In this document: positions 29,489-38,615 of the stretch, one piece after another | Numbering within the stretch: position 1 is the stretch's first letter | Layout: every line of letters begins with the position of its first letter | Assembly: GCA_937888825.1 (NCBI GenBank) | Contig: CALBFE010000099.1 | Span: forward strand, 91,896 to 155,895 | DNA: 64,000 bases | Direction of reading: 5' to 3' | Source: an uncultured Actinomycetes bacterium | Lineage (GTDB): Bacteria; Actinomycetota; Actinomycetes; Nanopelagicales; Nanopelagicaceae | Translations under genes and position numbers: made by a program | The notes under the pieces: generated by a model | Told to the model about the DNA's origin: nothing | Databases searched by the model: none | What the model saw: the letters and a program-made list of their open reading frames with translations, nothing else

Positions 29489-29502
29489 CTGAAACATTTC
29501 AG
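29489..29502 (+). promoter_or_regulatory. Perfect dyad at the livK transcription start
   Basis: CTGAAACATTTCAG, six-base arms around CA, covers the predicted start site just downstream of TATAAC, a typical position for a repressor operator. The binding protein is unknown. Confidence 0.4.
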
Positions 29503-29589
29503 AGGCCATATTATCTTGCGATGAGATGCCAAATGCGGTTAACTTCATTCCTCCCTGTCCCGGGACGAAATGAACAGGAAAGGCAATAC

Positions 29590-30753
29590 ATGAACAAGAA
29601 GATTCAGCGTTCACTTGCCGTTGTATCTGCCGTAGCTCTCGTTTTCGGAGTTGCGTCAGCATCGACAGCACAGGCAGCAAAACAAAAGGGTAAAGTTATC
29701 TACCTTGCATTTCAAGGCCCACTAACAGGTGAAGAAGCACAGGTTGGTCAGGATGAAGTAGCTGGCGTGGAGTATGCAATTAAATTATTCAACAAAAAGT
29801 ACAAGAAGAAGTATGTAGTTTCACTTGTCAAGGCAGATGACCAAGGTTCTCCAGCCGAGGCAGCAAAGGTTGCCCCAGGAATCGCATCAAATGCAAAGAT
29901 CATCGGCCTAATTGGTGCAGCTTACTCTGGTGCAACAATTGCTTCCCTTCCTTTCTACAAGCAACGTAACCTTCCAATGGTTTCGCCATCTGCAACTCGT
30001 GTATCAATCACTGATCCAGCATCTGAAGGTGGTGCAATGGGATTCCCTGTATTCCACCGCGTCGTTGTTACTGACAAGGTACAAGGTCCATCACTTTTCA
30101 AGTTAGCAACAAAGGGTGTTTCAACTCCTAAGGTATTTATCATTGATGATCAATCAGCTTACGGTGTTGGTCTAGTTGACTACATGAAGCCAGGAATTCC
30201 TGCAGGACAATCTGTTGGCTTCGACAGTGTTTCTGACAAGACAACTGACTGGTCTGCAACAATTGCAAAGGTCAAGACAGCGGGAGCAAATGTAGTGATC
30301 TACACAGGTTACTTCCCACAAGCAGCTCCACTCTTCAAGCAGCTTCGCGACAGTGGCTACACAGGCATTCTTGCTGGTGGCGATGGAGTTCTAAGCCCAA
30401 CCCTCCCAACACTTGCGCCAGCATCAGTTCTTGAAGGGGTTCGCCTTACAGCAGGAACTGTTCCTCTAGCTGAAATTTCAGCTAAGTTGGAAGCAGATTT
30501 CAAGAAAAAGATGGGCAAGGCTTCAGGAGTTTATGCCGCTGAATCAATTGATGCAGCAAATGTATTTCTAAGCTGCGTGGCAAAGGGTGTTTCTACTCGC
30601 GACGCGATGCTCAAGTGCGTGAAGACTTACAAGGGTAAGTCTCTTGCCGGAGCAACAATCAAGTTCGACATCAATGGCGATGTTGCTGGTGGCACAATGA
30701 ACGGATTTGAAGTCCGTAGCGGCGTCATCAAGTTCACAGGACCAATCAAGTAA
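29590..30753 (+). CDS. livK: Branched-chain amino-acid ABC transporter, substrate-binding protein
   Basis: Extracytoplasmic receptor of a Liv-type importer, type 1 periplasmic-binding fold (Peripla_BP_6). ATG 29590 follows AGGAAAGG; the track start at 29521 lies in the leader. The N-terminus MNKKIQRSLAVVSAVALVFG..ASTAQA is a signal peptide ending near residue 29 with an AQA-type site. There is no lipobox cysteine, which is unusual for a substrate-binding protein of a Gram-positive-type bacterium. The mature part has the usual GPLTGEEAQVGQDEVAGVEYA and GLIGAAYSGATIASLPFY segments. The ligand could be leucine/isoleucine/valine, other amino acids or amides; these families vary widely. Confidence 0.92.
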   Translation: MNKKIQRSLAVVSAVALVFGVASASTAQAAKQKGKVIYLAFQGPLTGEEAQVGQDEVAGVEYAIKLFNKKYKKKYVVSLVKADDQGSPAEAAKVAPGIASNAKIIGLIGAAYSGATIASLPFYKQRNLPMVSPSATRVSITDPASEGGAMGFPVFHRVVVTDKVQGPSLFKLATKGVSTPKVFIIDDQSAYGVGLVDYMKPGIPAGQSVGFDSVSDKTTDWSATIAKVKTAGANVVIYTGYFPQAAPLFKQLRDSGYTGILAGGDGVLSPTLPTLAPASVLEGVRLTAGTVPLAEISAKLEADFKKKMGKASGVYAAESIDAANVFLSCVAKGVSTRDAMLKCVKTYKGKSLAGATIKFDINGDVAGGTMNGFEVRSGVIKFTGPIK

Positions 30754-30773
30754 AGAACAAATCATAAGTGATT

Positions 30774-30820
30774 AAACCCGGCAGGCTGAATTTAAATTTA
30801 GTCTGCCGGGTTTGATTTGT
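30774..30820 (+). terminator. Intrinsic terminator between livK and livH
   Basis: AAACCCGGCAG (30774-30784) pairs with CTGCCGGGTTT (30803-30813). The AT-rich inner arms can extend the stem, and a T-rich stretch follows. As the permease genes come next on the same strand, it probably stops part of the transcripts and keeps the binding protein in excess. Confidence 0.85.
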
Positions 30821-30861
30821 TGTATTTTTCGTCCCACATAAAGAGTTAGGAAACCAGCAGC

Positions 30862-31812
30862 TTGATAGGTAATTTTTTTGATCAATTCTGGTCCTTGACC
30901 TTTGGTGGTTTAAGCCTTGGGTTTATCTATATCCTCATTGCCCTTGGGTACACATTGGTTTATGGAGTCCTGCGAATGATTAACTTCGCAAACTCCGAGA
31001 TATTCATGGTGGGTACTTTTGCAACCGTAATTGTGGTTCGAGATCTCTTTAAATTCACGCAGAGCTCCGAATACGCCACCGGATTCCGTTTGTGGTTCAT
31101 TTTAGGAGTGGCCCTAATCATCACGATGAGTGTCTCTGGACTTTTGTCAGTTGTAGTTGAGTTAGTTGCCTATCGTCGATTACGACGTCGCAACTCAGGC
31201 GTCTTGGCGCCGTTAATTTCAGCAATTGGTGTATCGATGGTGCTGGCTGAATCTGTTCGAATAATGACTGATTCTCGTCCCGTGGCAAGCCCTCGTGCGA
31301 TGGAGAAGAAGTTTTTAGGAGAGTTTTTTGATGCTGGAATTCGATTAGACAACACAATAATCGTTGTAGCCGCTCTCGTTTTATTTTTTATCCTTTGGAG
31401 TTTTATTAATAGAACCCGACTTGGCAAGGCGATCCGTGCGGTTTCAATGAATCCGAGTGCAGCTAAATTAATGGGAATTGATATTGACAAGATAGTTTCG
31501 GCAACCTTCCTTATCGGTGGAGTCCTGACCGGAGCTGCAGGGTTCTTCTATGTCCTGAAGTACGAAAACACTGGCTCAAGTATTGGTTTTGAGTTGGGAA
31601 TTGCGGCCTTCACAGCTGCGATCATAGGAGGCATTGGAAACATTAAGGGAGCTTTCTTCGGCGGTCTCGCGCTCGGTCTTCTTGAGACATACGCTTCATT
31701 CTTCTTAGGCACTCAGTGGAAAGCTGTAACAGTATTTATTGTTCTAGTTTTGGTTTTGTACACAAAACCAAGTGGTCTCTTTGGCGAATCAATCACACGG
31801 ACGAGGGTATGA
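30862..31812 (+). CDS. livH: Branched-chain amino-acid ABC transporter permease LivH
   Basis: First membrane subunit of the importer. It has eight or so hydrophobic segments and the family segments LGFIYILIALGYTLVYGVLRMINFANSEIFMVG near the N-terminus and SMNPSAAKLMGIDIDK in the cytoplasmic loop that contacts the ATPases. At 316 residues it is normal. The start is TTG, with AGGAAA about ten bases upstream; no ATG is placed better. The gene is separated from livK by a terminator and overlaps livM as ATGA. Confidence 0.93.
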   Translation: MIGNFFDQFWSLTFGGLSLGFIYILIALGYTLVYGVLRMINFANSEIFMVGTFATVIVVRDLFKFTQSSEYATGFRLWFILGVALIITMSVSGLLSVVVELVAYRRLRRRNSGVLAPLISAIGVSMVLAESVRIMTDSRPVASPRAMEKKFLGEFFDAGIRLDNTIIVVAALVLFFILWSFINRTRLGKAIRAVSMNPSAAKLMGIDIDKIVSATFLIGGVLTGAAGFFYVLKYENTGSSIGFELGIAAFTAAIIGGIGNIKGAFFGGLALGLLETYASFFLGTQWKAVTVFIVLVLVLYTKPSGLFGESITRTRV

Positions 31813-32831
31813 TGATAAATATTCGAGATAAAGGTGTAGAGATTTGGGAAAACTCTGGTAAAACAACAAGGATTGCAATCGCAACTCTCTCGATTGCTCT
31901 TGTTGCCTCCTTGCCCTTCATGGGTGGGACCATCCTCAATACTCCTATAGCCAGTTACGAGTCAGTATTGGTTTATCCAATCGCGATGTTTGTCCTTATG
32001 GCTATCGGTTTAAATATTGTAATTGGTAAAAGTGGCCTTTTGGATCTTGGATACGTTGCTTTCTTTGCCATTGGCGCCTACACCATGGGTCTTTTGGGAA
32101 CTAAGACAGGTCTGAATGCTTGGGAGATCCTTCCAATCGGAATTGCGATGTCAATGTTCGCAGGTTTAGTTTTAGGTGTTCCAGCTTTGAAATTGCGTGG
32201 GGATTACCTTGCCATTGTCACGCTAGGTTTTGGAGAGATTGTTCGTATTGTTGCTCTCAATCTAGGACCGCTTGGTCGCTCTGAGGGAATCATCGGAATC
32301 CCAACACCACCACCTATTTTCGGTGTTGAATATTCATTTGATAGTCACCGAGTCTATTACTGGACACTACTCATCATGATTCTCGTCGCGATCTGGATGG
32401 TTCGCCGACTTTCAGCTCGACGCGCGGGACGTGCATGGGAATCGATTCGTGAAGATGAGGATGTTGCCGAACTTCTCGGAGTGCCAACATTTAGATATAA
32501 GATTTGGGCATTTGTACTTGGTGCATCTGTCGGTGGCGCAGCTGGCGTAATTTACGCATCTAAGACTTTATTTATCGCTCCCGATAATTTCACACTACAG
32601 ATTTCAATCCTGATTCTTGCATGTGTTGTTTTTGGTGGAATGGGAAACATCTGGGGTGTAATCCTTGGGGCAGTTGTACTTGGTTATCTGCCTGACCGAA
32701 TTCGATTCCTTTCAGAAGCTCGTCTACTAGTCTTTGGATTGGTTCTAGTTATCATGATGAATTTACGTCCAGATGGTCTTTTGCCTCGCAAGAAGAGAGA
32801 AAAAGCGATCCCAGTAAAGGAGAAGCAGTGA
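31809..32831 (+). CDS. livM: Branched-chain amino-acid ABC transporter permease LivM
   Basis: Second membrane subunit. The core contains YPIAMFVLMAIGLNIVIGKSGLLDLGYVAFFAIGAY and RAWESIREDEDVAELLGV, the LivM coupling loop. The track ORF begins at 31716 inside livH. ATG 31809 overlaps the livH stop, and the next codon is also ATG (31812), which sits at a better distance from GAGG. Either gives about 340 residues. The C-terminus is lysine-rich (RKKREKAIPVKEKQ). Confidence 0.93.
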   Translation: MMINIRDKGVEIWENSGKTTRIAIATLSIALVASLPFMGGTILNTPIASYESVLVYPIAMFVLMAIGLNIVIGKSGLLDLGYVAFFAIGAYTMGLLGTKTGLNAWEILPIGIAMSMFAGLVLGVPALKLRGDYLAIVTLGFGEIVRIVALNLGPLGRSEGIIGIPTPPPIFGVEYSFDSHRVYYWTLLIMILVAIWMVRRLSARRAGRAWESIREDEDVAELLGVPTFRYKIWAFVLGASVGGAAGVIYASKTLFIAPDNFTLQISILILACVVFGGMGNIWGVILGAVVLGYLPDRIRFLSEARLLVFGLVLVIMMNLRPDGLLPRKKREKAIPVKEKQ

Positions 32832-33604
32832 GTACTCCTATCCTGTCACTCAAGAATGTGACCATGCAGTTTGGTGGTGTTAAAGCACTCAATGATGTTA
32901 GCTTTGACATTAACAAGCAGGAAATCCTGGGTTTGATCGGACCAAATGGTGCTGGTAAAACAACCGTCTTTAATGTTGTGACTGGTGTCTATCAAATCAA
33001 TTCAGGTGAAATTAACTTTGAGGGTAAGTCACTCGCCGGAATCAAGAGATACAAAATTACCCGCGGAGGAGTGGCTCGCACTTTTCAGAATATTCGCCTT
33101 TGGGGGGATATGACATCTCTGGACAATGTCATTACCGCAACCGATACACATAAGAAGTCGGGATTATTGTCGGGTTTGTTTGGCTTGCCAGTCTCACGCC
33201 GTGAAGAGAAGAGAGACAAGGCGCGAGCCCAAGAGCTTCTCGACTTTATTGGGATTGGTGAGTATTCGGATCGACTAGCAAAGAACTTGCCGTATGGAGC
33301 TCAACGTCGCCTCGAAATTGCTCGCGCCCTTGGTACCGAGCCAAAGTTGCTACTCCTTGATGAGCCTGCCGCTGGTTTCAATCCTGCAGAAAAGGTAGAA
33401 CTTGCGCAAACGATTAGAAAGATTCGCGATGCTGGATATACTATTTTGCTAATCGAGCATGACATGTCGCTAGTCATGCAAGTTTCAGATCGAATAGTGG
33501 TATTGGATTTTGGCGAGAAGATTGCAGATGGCACTCCATCGGTGATTCAAGAGGATCCCCGCGTAATCGAGGCATATTTAGGAGTTCAAGAAGATGCGTC
33601 TTGA
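32828..33604 (+). CDS. livG: Branched-chain amino-acid ABC transporter ATPase LivG
   Basis: One of two ATPases driving the Liv importer. Walker A is GPNGAGKTT, the Q-loop region FQNIRLWGDMT, Walker B LLLLDEPAAGF, and the switch histidine is in LIEHDM. In this family the LSGGQ signature is degenerate; here it is LPYGAQRR. At 258 residues it is normal, with the C-terminal BCA-type extension (EAYLGV). The GTG start overlaps livM by four bases. Confidence 0.95.
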   Translation: MSTPILSLKNVTMQFGGVKALNDVSFDINKQEILGLIGPNGAGKTTVFNVVTGVYQINSGEINFEGKSLAGIKRYKITRGGVARTFQNIRLWGDMTSLDNVITATDTHKKSGLLSGLFGLPVSRREEKRDKARAQELLDFIGIGEYSDRLAKNLPYGAQRRLEIARALGTEPKLLLLDEPAAGFNPAEKVELAQTIRKIRDAGYTILLIEHDMSLVMQVSDRIVVLDFGEKIADGTPSVIQEDPRVIEAYLGVQEDAS

Positions 33605-34316
33605 AGTAAAGGACCTGCGAGTTTCCTACGGAAAGATCGAAGCGATCAAAGGTGTCTCGGTTATTGTCAATGAAGGCGAGATAGTTTCACTAATTGGCGC
33701 AAATGGAGCAGGTAAGACAACGCTCTTGAAAACTATTTCTGGATTACTCAATCCCACTGCGGGAACAATTGAGTATGGAGGAGAAAACGTTCTCAAGCGT
33801 AAGGCTCATGAGCGTGTTTCCTTAGGAATTTCCCAAGCCCCCGAAGGGCGAGGCATTTTCCCAGGCATGACAGTTCTAGAAAATCTGGAGCTAGGCAAGT
33901 ATCACCTCAAGATGAAAAAAGCTGAGATTGAGGAAGATCTGATCAGGATCTATGAACTTTTCCCTCGGCTTAAGGAGAGAAGCTCACAGGCCGCCGGAAC
34001 CCTATCTGGTGGAGAGCAACAAATGCTTTCGATAGGTCGGGCATTAATGGCTAAGCCTAAGATTTTACTTCTCGATGAGCCCTCTATGGGACTGGCACCC
34101 TTGATGATTCAAAATATCTTCAACATCATTACTGAAATCAATAAATCTGGTGTGACCATTCTTTTGGTTGAACAAAATGCACGGCAAGCGTTACAACGTT
34201 CCGACCGGGCCTACATCCTGGAAACCGGAAAAGTTGTTAAAGAGGCCATAGCATCAGATCTACTCAATGATCCTGCAGTGCGCGAGGCATATCTGGGCAC
34301 TGGGGCACATTCTTAA
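33594..34316 (+). CDS. livF: Branched-chain amino-acid ABC transporter ATPase LivF
   Basis: Second ATPase of the importer. Walker A is GANGAGKTT, the signature LSGGEQQM, Walker B ILLLDEPSMGL, and the C-terminal REAYLG. At 240 residues it is typical. It overlaps livG by 11 bases. Its stop lies in TTAA, shared in the opposite sense with the stop of the convergent thioesterase gene. Confidence 0.95.
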   Translation: MRLEVKDLRVSYGKIEAIKGVSVIVNEGEIVSLIGANGAGKTTLLKTISGLLNPTAGTIEYGGENVLKRKAHERVSLGISQAPEGRGIFPGMTVLENLELGKYHLKMKKAEIEEDLIRIYELFPRLKERSSQAAGTLSGGEQQMLSIGRALMAKPKILLLDEPSMGLAPLMIQNIFNIITEINKSGVTILLVEQNARQALQRSDRAYILETGKVVKEAIASDLLNDPAVREAYLGTGAHS

Positions 34317-34723
34317 CGCTCTGCCAGGATCAAACAGGTAATACGCGCCGTACATGTGCGTTCGCCTGCTTCATTTGTAATAACGATTTCCCAACTGCAT
34401 AACGTCTTGCCCAAAGAAATTGCTGTGGCAACACCAGTAACTAATCCAGTTGTTGCTGATTTGTGGTGGGTTGCATTGATGTCCACACCAACAATTTTGC
34501 GATGAGGACCGGCGTGGAGCGACGTTCCGATTGAGCCAAGGCTTTCAGCCAAAACAACACTTGCTCCACCATGTAAAAGGCCCATGGGTTGGGTGTTACC
34601 TTCAACAGGCATTGTTCCAACGATGCGGCCTTGCTCAGCTTCAAGAATCTTGATGCCCATCTTTTGATCTAGTGCGCCGCTACCGCGTTCTTTGTAAAAT
34701 TTGAGAAACTCTTCGTTGACCAT
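34313..34723 (-). CDS. PaaI-like hotdog-fold thioesterase
   Basis: Probable acyl-CoA thioesterase. The hotdog fold shows QPMGLLHGGASVVLAESLGSIGT, the PaaI/YbgC-like motif with the acidic catalytic residue in the long helix, and VGVDINATHHKSATTG. I prefer ATG 34723 (136 residues, MVNEEFLKFYKERG) over the track's TTG at 34744, because a TAGAAT lies exactly seven bases before that ATG. The substrate is unknown; related genes range from hydroxybenzoyl-CoA to 1,4-dihydroxy-2-naphthoyl-CoA thioesterases. It is divergent to polA and convergent with livF. Confidence 0.85.
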   Translation of the reverse strand: MVNEEFLKFYKERGSGALDQKMGIKILEAEQGRIVGTMPVEGNTQPMGLLHGGASVVLAESLGSIGTSLHAGPHRKIVGVDINATHHKSATTGLVTGVATAISLGKTLCSWEIVITNEAGERTCTARITCLILAER

Positions 34724-34730
34724 GGGAACT

Positions 34731-34736
34731 ATTCTA
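34731..34736 (-). promoter_or_regulatory. Leaderless-type promoter of the thioesterase gene
   Basis: TAGAAT on the minus strand, seven bases before the ATG at 34723, lies within the 35 bases separating two divergent start codons. Confidence 0.55.
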
Positions 34737-34746
34737 GTGTGCAACC

Positions 34747-34752
34747 TAAGAT
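34747..34752 (+). promoter_or_regulatory. Leaderless-type promoter of polA
   Basis: TAAGAT is followed by six bases and the polA ATG at 34759. No ribosome site precedes the ATG. Any -35 element would lie near or inside the divergent gene's start. Confidence 0.55.
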
Positions 34753-34758
34753 GTTCCC

Positions 34759-37344
34759 ATGAGCAAACGCCTATTACTTATCGATGGGCACTCAATGGCA
34801 TATCGCGCTTTTTATGCCCTCCCTGCGGAGAACTTCACTACGGCATCAGGCCAACACACCAATGCAATTTATGGCTTTGCCACGATGTTGCTCTCACTGC
34901 TGAGCAGCGAGAAACCCACTCACGTTGCCGTGGCTTTTGACGTCTCTCGTAAGACATTTCGCTCTGAGATCTTTCCAGAGTACAAAGCTAATCGGGCAAA
35001 AACTCCTGATGAGTTTCGCTCTCAGATGTCATATCTGCACGAGCTTGTAAGTGCTTTCGGCATCACGCAGTTTGAGGTTGAGGGATATGAGGCCGATGAC
35101 ATCCTGGCCACGATAACCAAGCGAGCTGAAAGGGAAGGCGCAGAAGTATTCATCTGCACGGGAGATCGAGATTCCTTCCAGCTCGTCAATGATAAAACTA
35201 CAGTGCTTTATCCCAAGCGCGGCGTGAGTGATTTAGCTCGAATGACACCAGATGCTGTGCAAGAAAAATATGGAATGTCACCTTCGCAATATCCAGATTT
35301 TGCAGCTCTTCGCGGAGACCCCAGCGATAACTTGCCATCAATTCCAGGTGTCGGGGAAAAGACTGCAGCTAAGTGGGTTGTTGAATATGGATCACTCAAA
35401 GAACTTTTATCTAACGTGGATAAAGTTGGTGGCAAAGTTGGTCAGGCCCTGCGTGATTCCATTGATAATGTCATTCGCAATCGAGAGCTCACGCAACTAG
35501 TCGCAGAAGTGCCTTTAGATTTGAGTATTGATGCACTTGCTTGGTCTGGCGTGGATGAGAACCGGACCAATCCACTCTTTGATCGCCTTGAGTTTAAAAC
35601 TCTTAAAGATCGTATGAAACCTATCCTTCTCAAAGGAACAAGCAAATCAACTGAACCAGATTTCCAACTCTTTGCTGAAGAGATGAGTGAGGGTGTCTTA
35701 ACTCCAGTTGAGTTGGATGCAAAGGTCGCTCAGCACAAAGGTGCCATTGCAATTACTTTTTCTATAGTTGAAGAGAAATTGCATCGATATGCCGTTGCAT
35801 TTTCAAAGGAAGATATCTTCCTCGTGCATTCATCAGCGATGGGGGATTGGGCACTCGATGCCTCAATTCCAAAGATTGCCCATGATGCTAAGTCTTTAGC
35901 GCGCAGTAACGGCATTGTTGGTATTGAGTTTGATACTTCACTTGCTGCTTATTTGGTTAATCCAGGTGTCCGAGCCCAAGAACTTAAAGATTTACAAGAG
36001 CGCTGGGGAGATGGCAGTGCTATTAACTTTTCATCGCCCGAACAAGAGCTACTGACTTCGGCTCGAGCATTATTCACTTTGCGTGATTCGCTAACGCGCG
36101 AACTCAAAGAGCGCGGGTTGTGGGATCTCTTTGTAGAGATGGAACTACCTATCGCAGCCCTATTAGCCAAGATGGAAGCACTAGGTATTGCCGTTGATAA
36201 GAAAGAGTTAGACAAACTTGCTGCCTACTTTGAGGGTGAAGTCAGCCGGGAGACTAAAGCGGCACATGATGCCGTGGGACATGAATTTAATGTGGCATCA
36301 CCTAAGCAGCTCCAAGTTGTTCTCTTTGATGAACTTAAGCTTCCTAAGACAAAGAAGATTAAGACTGGGTATACAACCGATGCTGAGAGTTTAGATTGGC
36401 TGCATCAAAAGAGCGGTCATCTTGTACTAACTTCGCTTTTGCGCATTCGTGAGACAAAAAAGCTTGGAACAACTGTCGAAGGTTTGATTGCAGAGATCGC
36501 CGAGGATGGTCGCATCCATACCCATTTCCAACAGACAGTTGCAGCTACTGGGCGCTTGTCTTCCACAGGACCGAATCTGCAAAATATTCCTGTGCGCACT
36601 GAGGAAGGGCGTACTATTCGCAATTGCTTTATCGCAGGTACGGGTTATGTTGGCCTTTTAACTGCTGACTACAGCCAAATCGAAATGCGCATCATGGCTC
36701 ACTTATCTCATGATGAGAAACTGCTCAAGGCTTTTGAATCGGGGGAGGATCTGCATGCAAGGATTGCTGGAGAGATATTTGGTGTTAAAGCCCATGATGT
36801 TGACCCTGAAATGCGCAGACAGATCAAGGCAATGTCGTATGGGCTTGCCTACGGCCTCTCCTCATATGGTTTATCTGCTCAACTTGATATCTCTCCACCG
36901 GCTGCACAAGATTTGATGGATAAATACTTTGAGCGCTTTGGTGGAATTCGGGATTACTTAAAGGTTGTTGTTGAAGATGCTCGCAAAGTTGGTTATACCG
37001 AAACAATCATGGGACGCCGCAGGTATCTACCTGATTTGATGCATGATAATCGCCAACGCCGTGAAGTTGCAGAGCGCATGGCGCTTAACGCACCTATTCA
37101 GGGATCAGCTGCTGACATTATTAAATTAGCCATGCTTAAGGTTCAGAATGCAATAGAAAAGGAAAAACTTTCTTCAAGGTTGTTACTACAGATTCATGAT
37201 GAGTTAATTGTTGAAGTTGTTAAAGGCGAAGAAGAGCAGATAACTGCCCTTGTTAAGCGGGAGATGGGAGCGGCATATCCGCTTCGAGCACCTCTTGATG
37301 TGAGCGCTGGTTTAGGGCTTACGTGGCACGAAGCGGCGCATTAA
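34759..37344 (+). CDS. polA: DNA polymerase I
   Basis: Repair and Okazaki-fragment polymerase. The N-terminal 5' nuclease domain (about 1-290) has LIDGHSMAYRAFYALP, EGYEADDILAT and GDRDSFQLV. The middle 3'-5' exonuclease-like domain lacks the catalytic DxE (IAITFSIVEEKL instead), so proofreading is likely absent. The polymerase domain is complete: motif A LLTADYSQIEMR (Asp637), O-helix RRQIKAMSYGLAYG and motif C LLQIHDELIVEV (Asp814). Tyr694 occupies the position that is Phe762 in E. coli. At 861 residues it is typical of Actinobacteria. Its TAA abuts the stop of the convergent MFS gene without a gap. Confidence 0.97.
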   Translation: MSKRLLLIDGHSMAYRAFYALPAENFTTASGQHTNAIYGFATMLLSLLSSEKPTHVAVAFDVSRKTFRSEIFPEYKANRAKTPDEFRSQMSYLHELVSAFGITQFEVEGYEADDILATITKRAEREGAEVFICTGDRDSFQLVNDKTTVLYPKRGVSDLARMTPDAVQEKYGMSPSQYPDFAALRGDPSDNLPSIPGVGEKTAAKWVVEYGSLKELLSNVDKVGGKVGQALRDSIDNVIRNRELTQLVAEVPLDLSIDALAWSGVDENRTNPLFDRLEFKTLKDRMKPILLKGTSKSTEPDFQLFAEEMSEGVLTPVELDAKVAQHKGAIAITFSIVEEKLHRYAVAFSKEDIFLVHSSAMGDWALDASIPKIAHDAKSLARSNGIVGIEFDTSLAAYLVNPGVRAQELKDLQERWGDGSAINFSSPEQELLTSARALFTLRDSLTRELKERGLWDLFVEMELPIAALLAKMEALGIAVDKKELDKLAAYFEGEVSRETKAAHDAVGHEFNVASPKQLQVVLFDELKLPKTKKIKTGYTTDAESLDWLHQKSGHLVLTSLLRIRETKKLGTTVEGLIAEIAEDGRIHTHFQQTVAATGRLSSTGPNLQNIPVRTEEGRTIRNCFIAGTGYVGLLTADYSQIEMRIMAHLSHDEKLLKAFESGEDLHARIAGEIFGVKAHDVDPEMRRQIKAMSYGLAYGLSSYGLSAQLDISPPAAQDLMDKYFERFGGIRDYLKVVVEDARKVGYTETIMGRRRYLPDLMHDNRQRREVAERMALNAPIQGSAADIIKLAMLKVQNAIEKEKLSSRLLLQIHDELIVEVVKGEEEQITALVKREMGAAYPLRAPLDVSAGLGLTWHEAAH

Positions 37345-38571
37345 TTACTTAACCTCGTTTGAAATATCTTTAATTGCTTGTAGATCTTCTTCTTCAGTTG
37401 GCACATCATTAGCGGTAGTTAGACGCTTCTTTCCTAATGTAAGGATTATTAAGCCGCAGAAAAGCATGGATGGAAGCAATGCCAAACCAACTTGTGGTGA
37501 GTGGTGCTCTGAAATCCAACCACCTGTTGCTGCGCCAACTGCCATGAAAGATCCCTCGATACTCCAGATCCAACCAAGAGAAGAAGTTTGTGATCCCCGA
37601 GGTCGCACAGCTTCAAGCACTTCAAAGTAGAAGACTTGAACAGCCCCGCCTATAAGACCAATAAATGCTCCGACTAATGCCATGGTCCAGTCTGGATATG
37701 TGAAAGCGATTGGTATACAGGTAATGAACCACACCAAATAGGCGTTTCGCAATGCAGATAGTGGTGCCAATTTCTTTGAGACCAAACCTCCCAAAAGACC
37801 CCCAACGACAGTGGCAATACCGAAGGCTGCGAAAATCCAGGCAACACGTTGTTATACCCCTTCTTGTGTTGCATAAGCTGGAACAGCAACATCAAAAACT
37901 CCCCAACCAAAACCAATAAAGCATCCTTCAAACATGAGAAGTTGAATTGCGCGATCGCGCCAAAGCTTTTGCTGGCCCGTAGCTTTCTTCTCAGGAACCC
38001 AATTGCGTGAGACTGAAGTAAGGGCAATTGCTGTGCCACCAATGATCATGAGCGCCGAGGTCACAGCCAATGCCAAACCGGGATGTGAGGAGAGAGCAAG
38101 TGAAGTGACCACCACAGGACCAAAGACGGTTGTTGTACTCATCATCGCAGAATCAAGTGCATAAGCAGTGCGTAGGAAATTTTCAGGAACGATGTCTTTC
38201 CACAATGGCCGAATCGATAAATTTATTGGGGGAGCAGAGATTCCAAGAACAAAAGCGGTAATTAAGATTGACTCTTTGGAATGCATTGAGCTCAACGCCA
38301 AAATCAATGTGGCATAACAAGGAACTAGGATTCGCAGTGGCCACTTTTGACCCCATTTATCCATCAAAGAGCCGCGGATTCCAGCGGTGAGAGAACCGGC
38401 GAGAGAGTTCAGACCGATCGCCAATCCAGCGACTGCAACAGATCCTGTTTCTTGTTCTGCCTTAAAGAAGATTCCTAAACCGATCATCGAATAGGCAAGA
38501 CGGGCTGGAAAAGCCGCTAATGCCAAAGTCACAACATGTGGAAAGGCTAGAAGCTCTTTATATCGTTTCAT
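37345..38571 (-). pseudogene. MFS transporter interrupted by a single in-frame stop codon
   Basis: Two track ORFs (38571-37852 and 37794-37345) lie in the same frame and are joined by open sequence apart from one TAA at 37854-37852. Read through, they give 408 codons, the length of a 12-helix major facilitator. The N-terminal part has repeated helices and the loop RGSLMDKWGQKWPLR; the second part resumes QRVAWIFAAFGIATVVGGLLGG directly after the stop. The stop follows codon 239, between the two six-helix halves. A CAA-to-TAA change is a simple explanation (GTA-TAA-CAA). The substrate is unknown. This could be a recent nonsense mutation, a consensus error in an assembled genome, or, less likely, readthrough. 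Confidence 0.85.
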
Positions 38572-38615
38572 CGTTATGCCGATCCTACCTGCGAGCGTGA
38601 TTTTTCCGCATGGAT

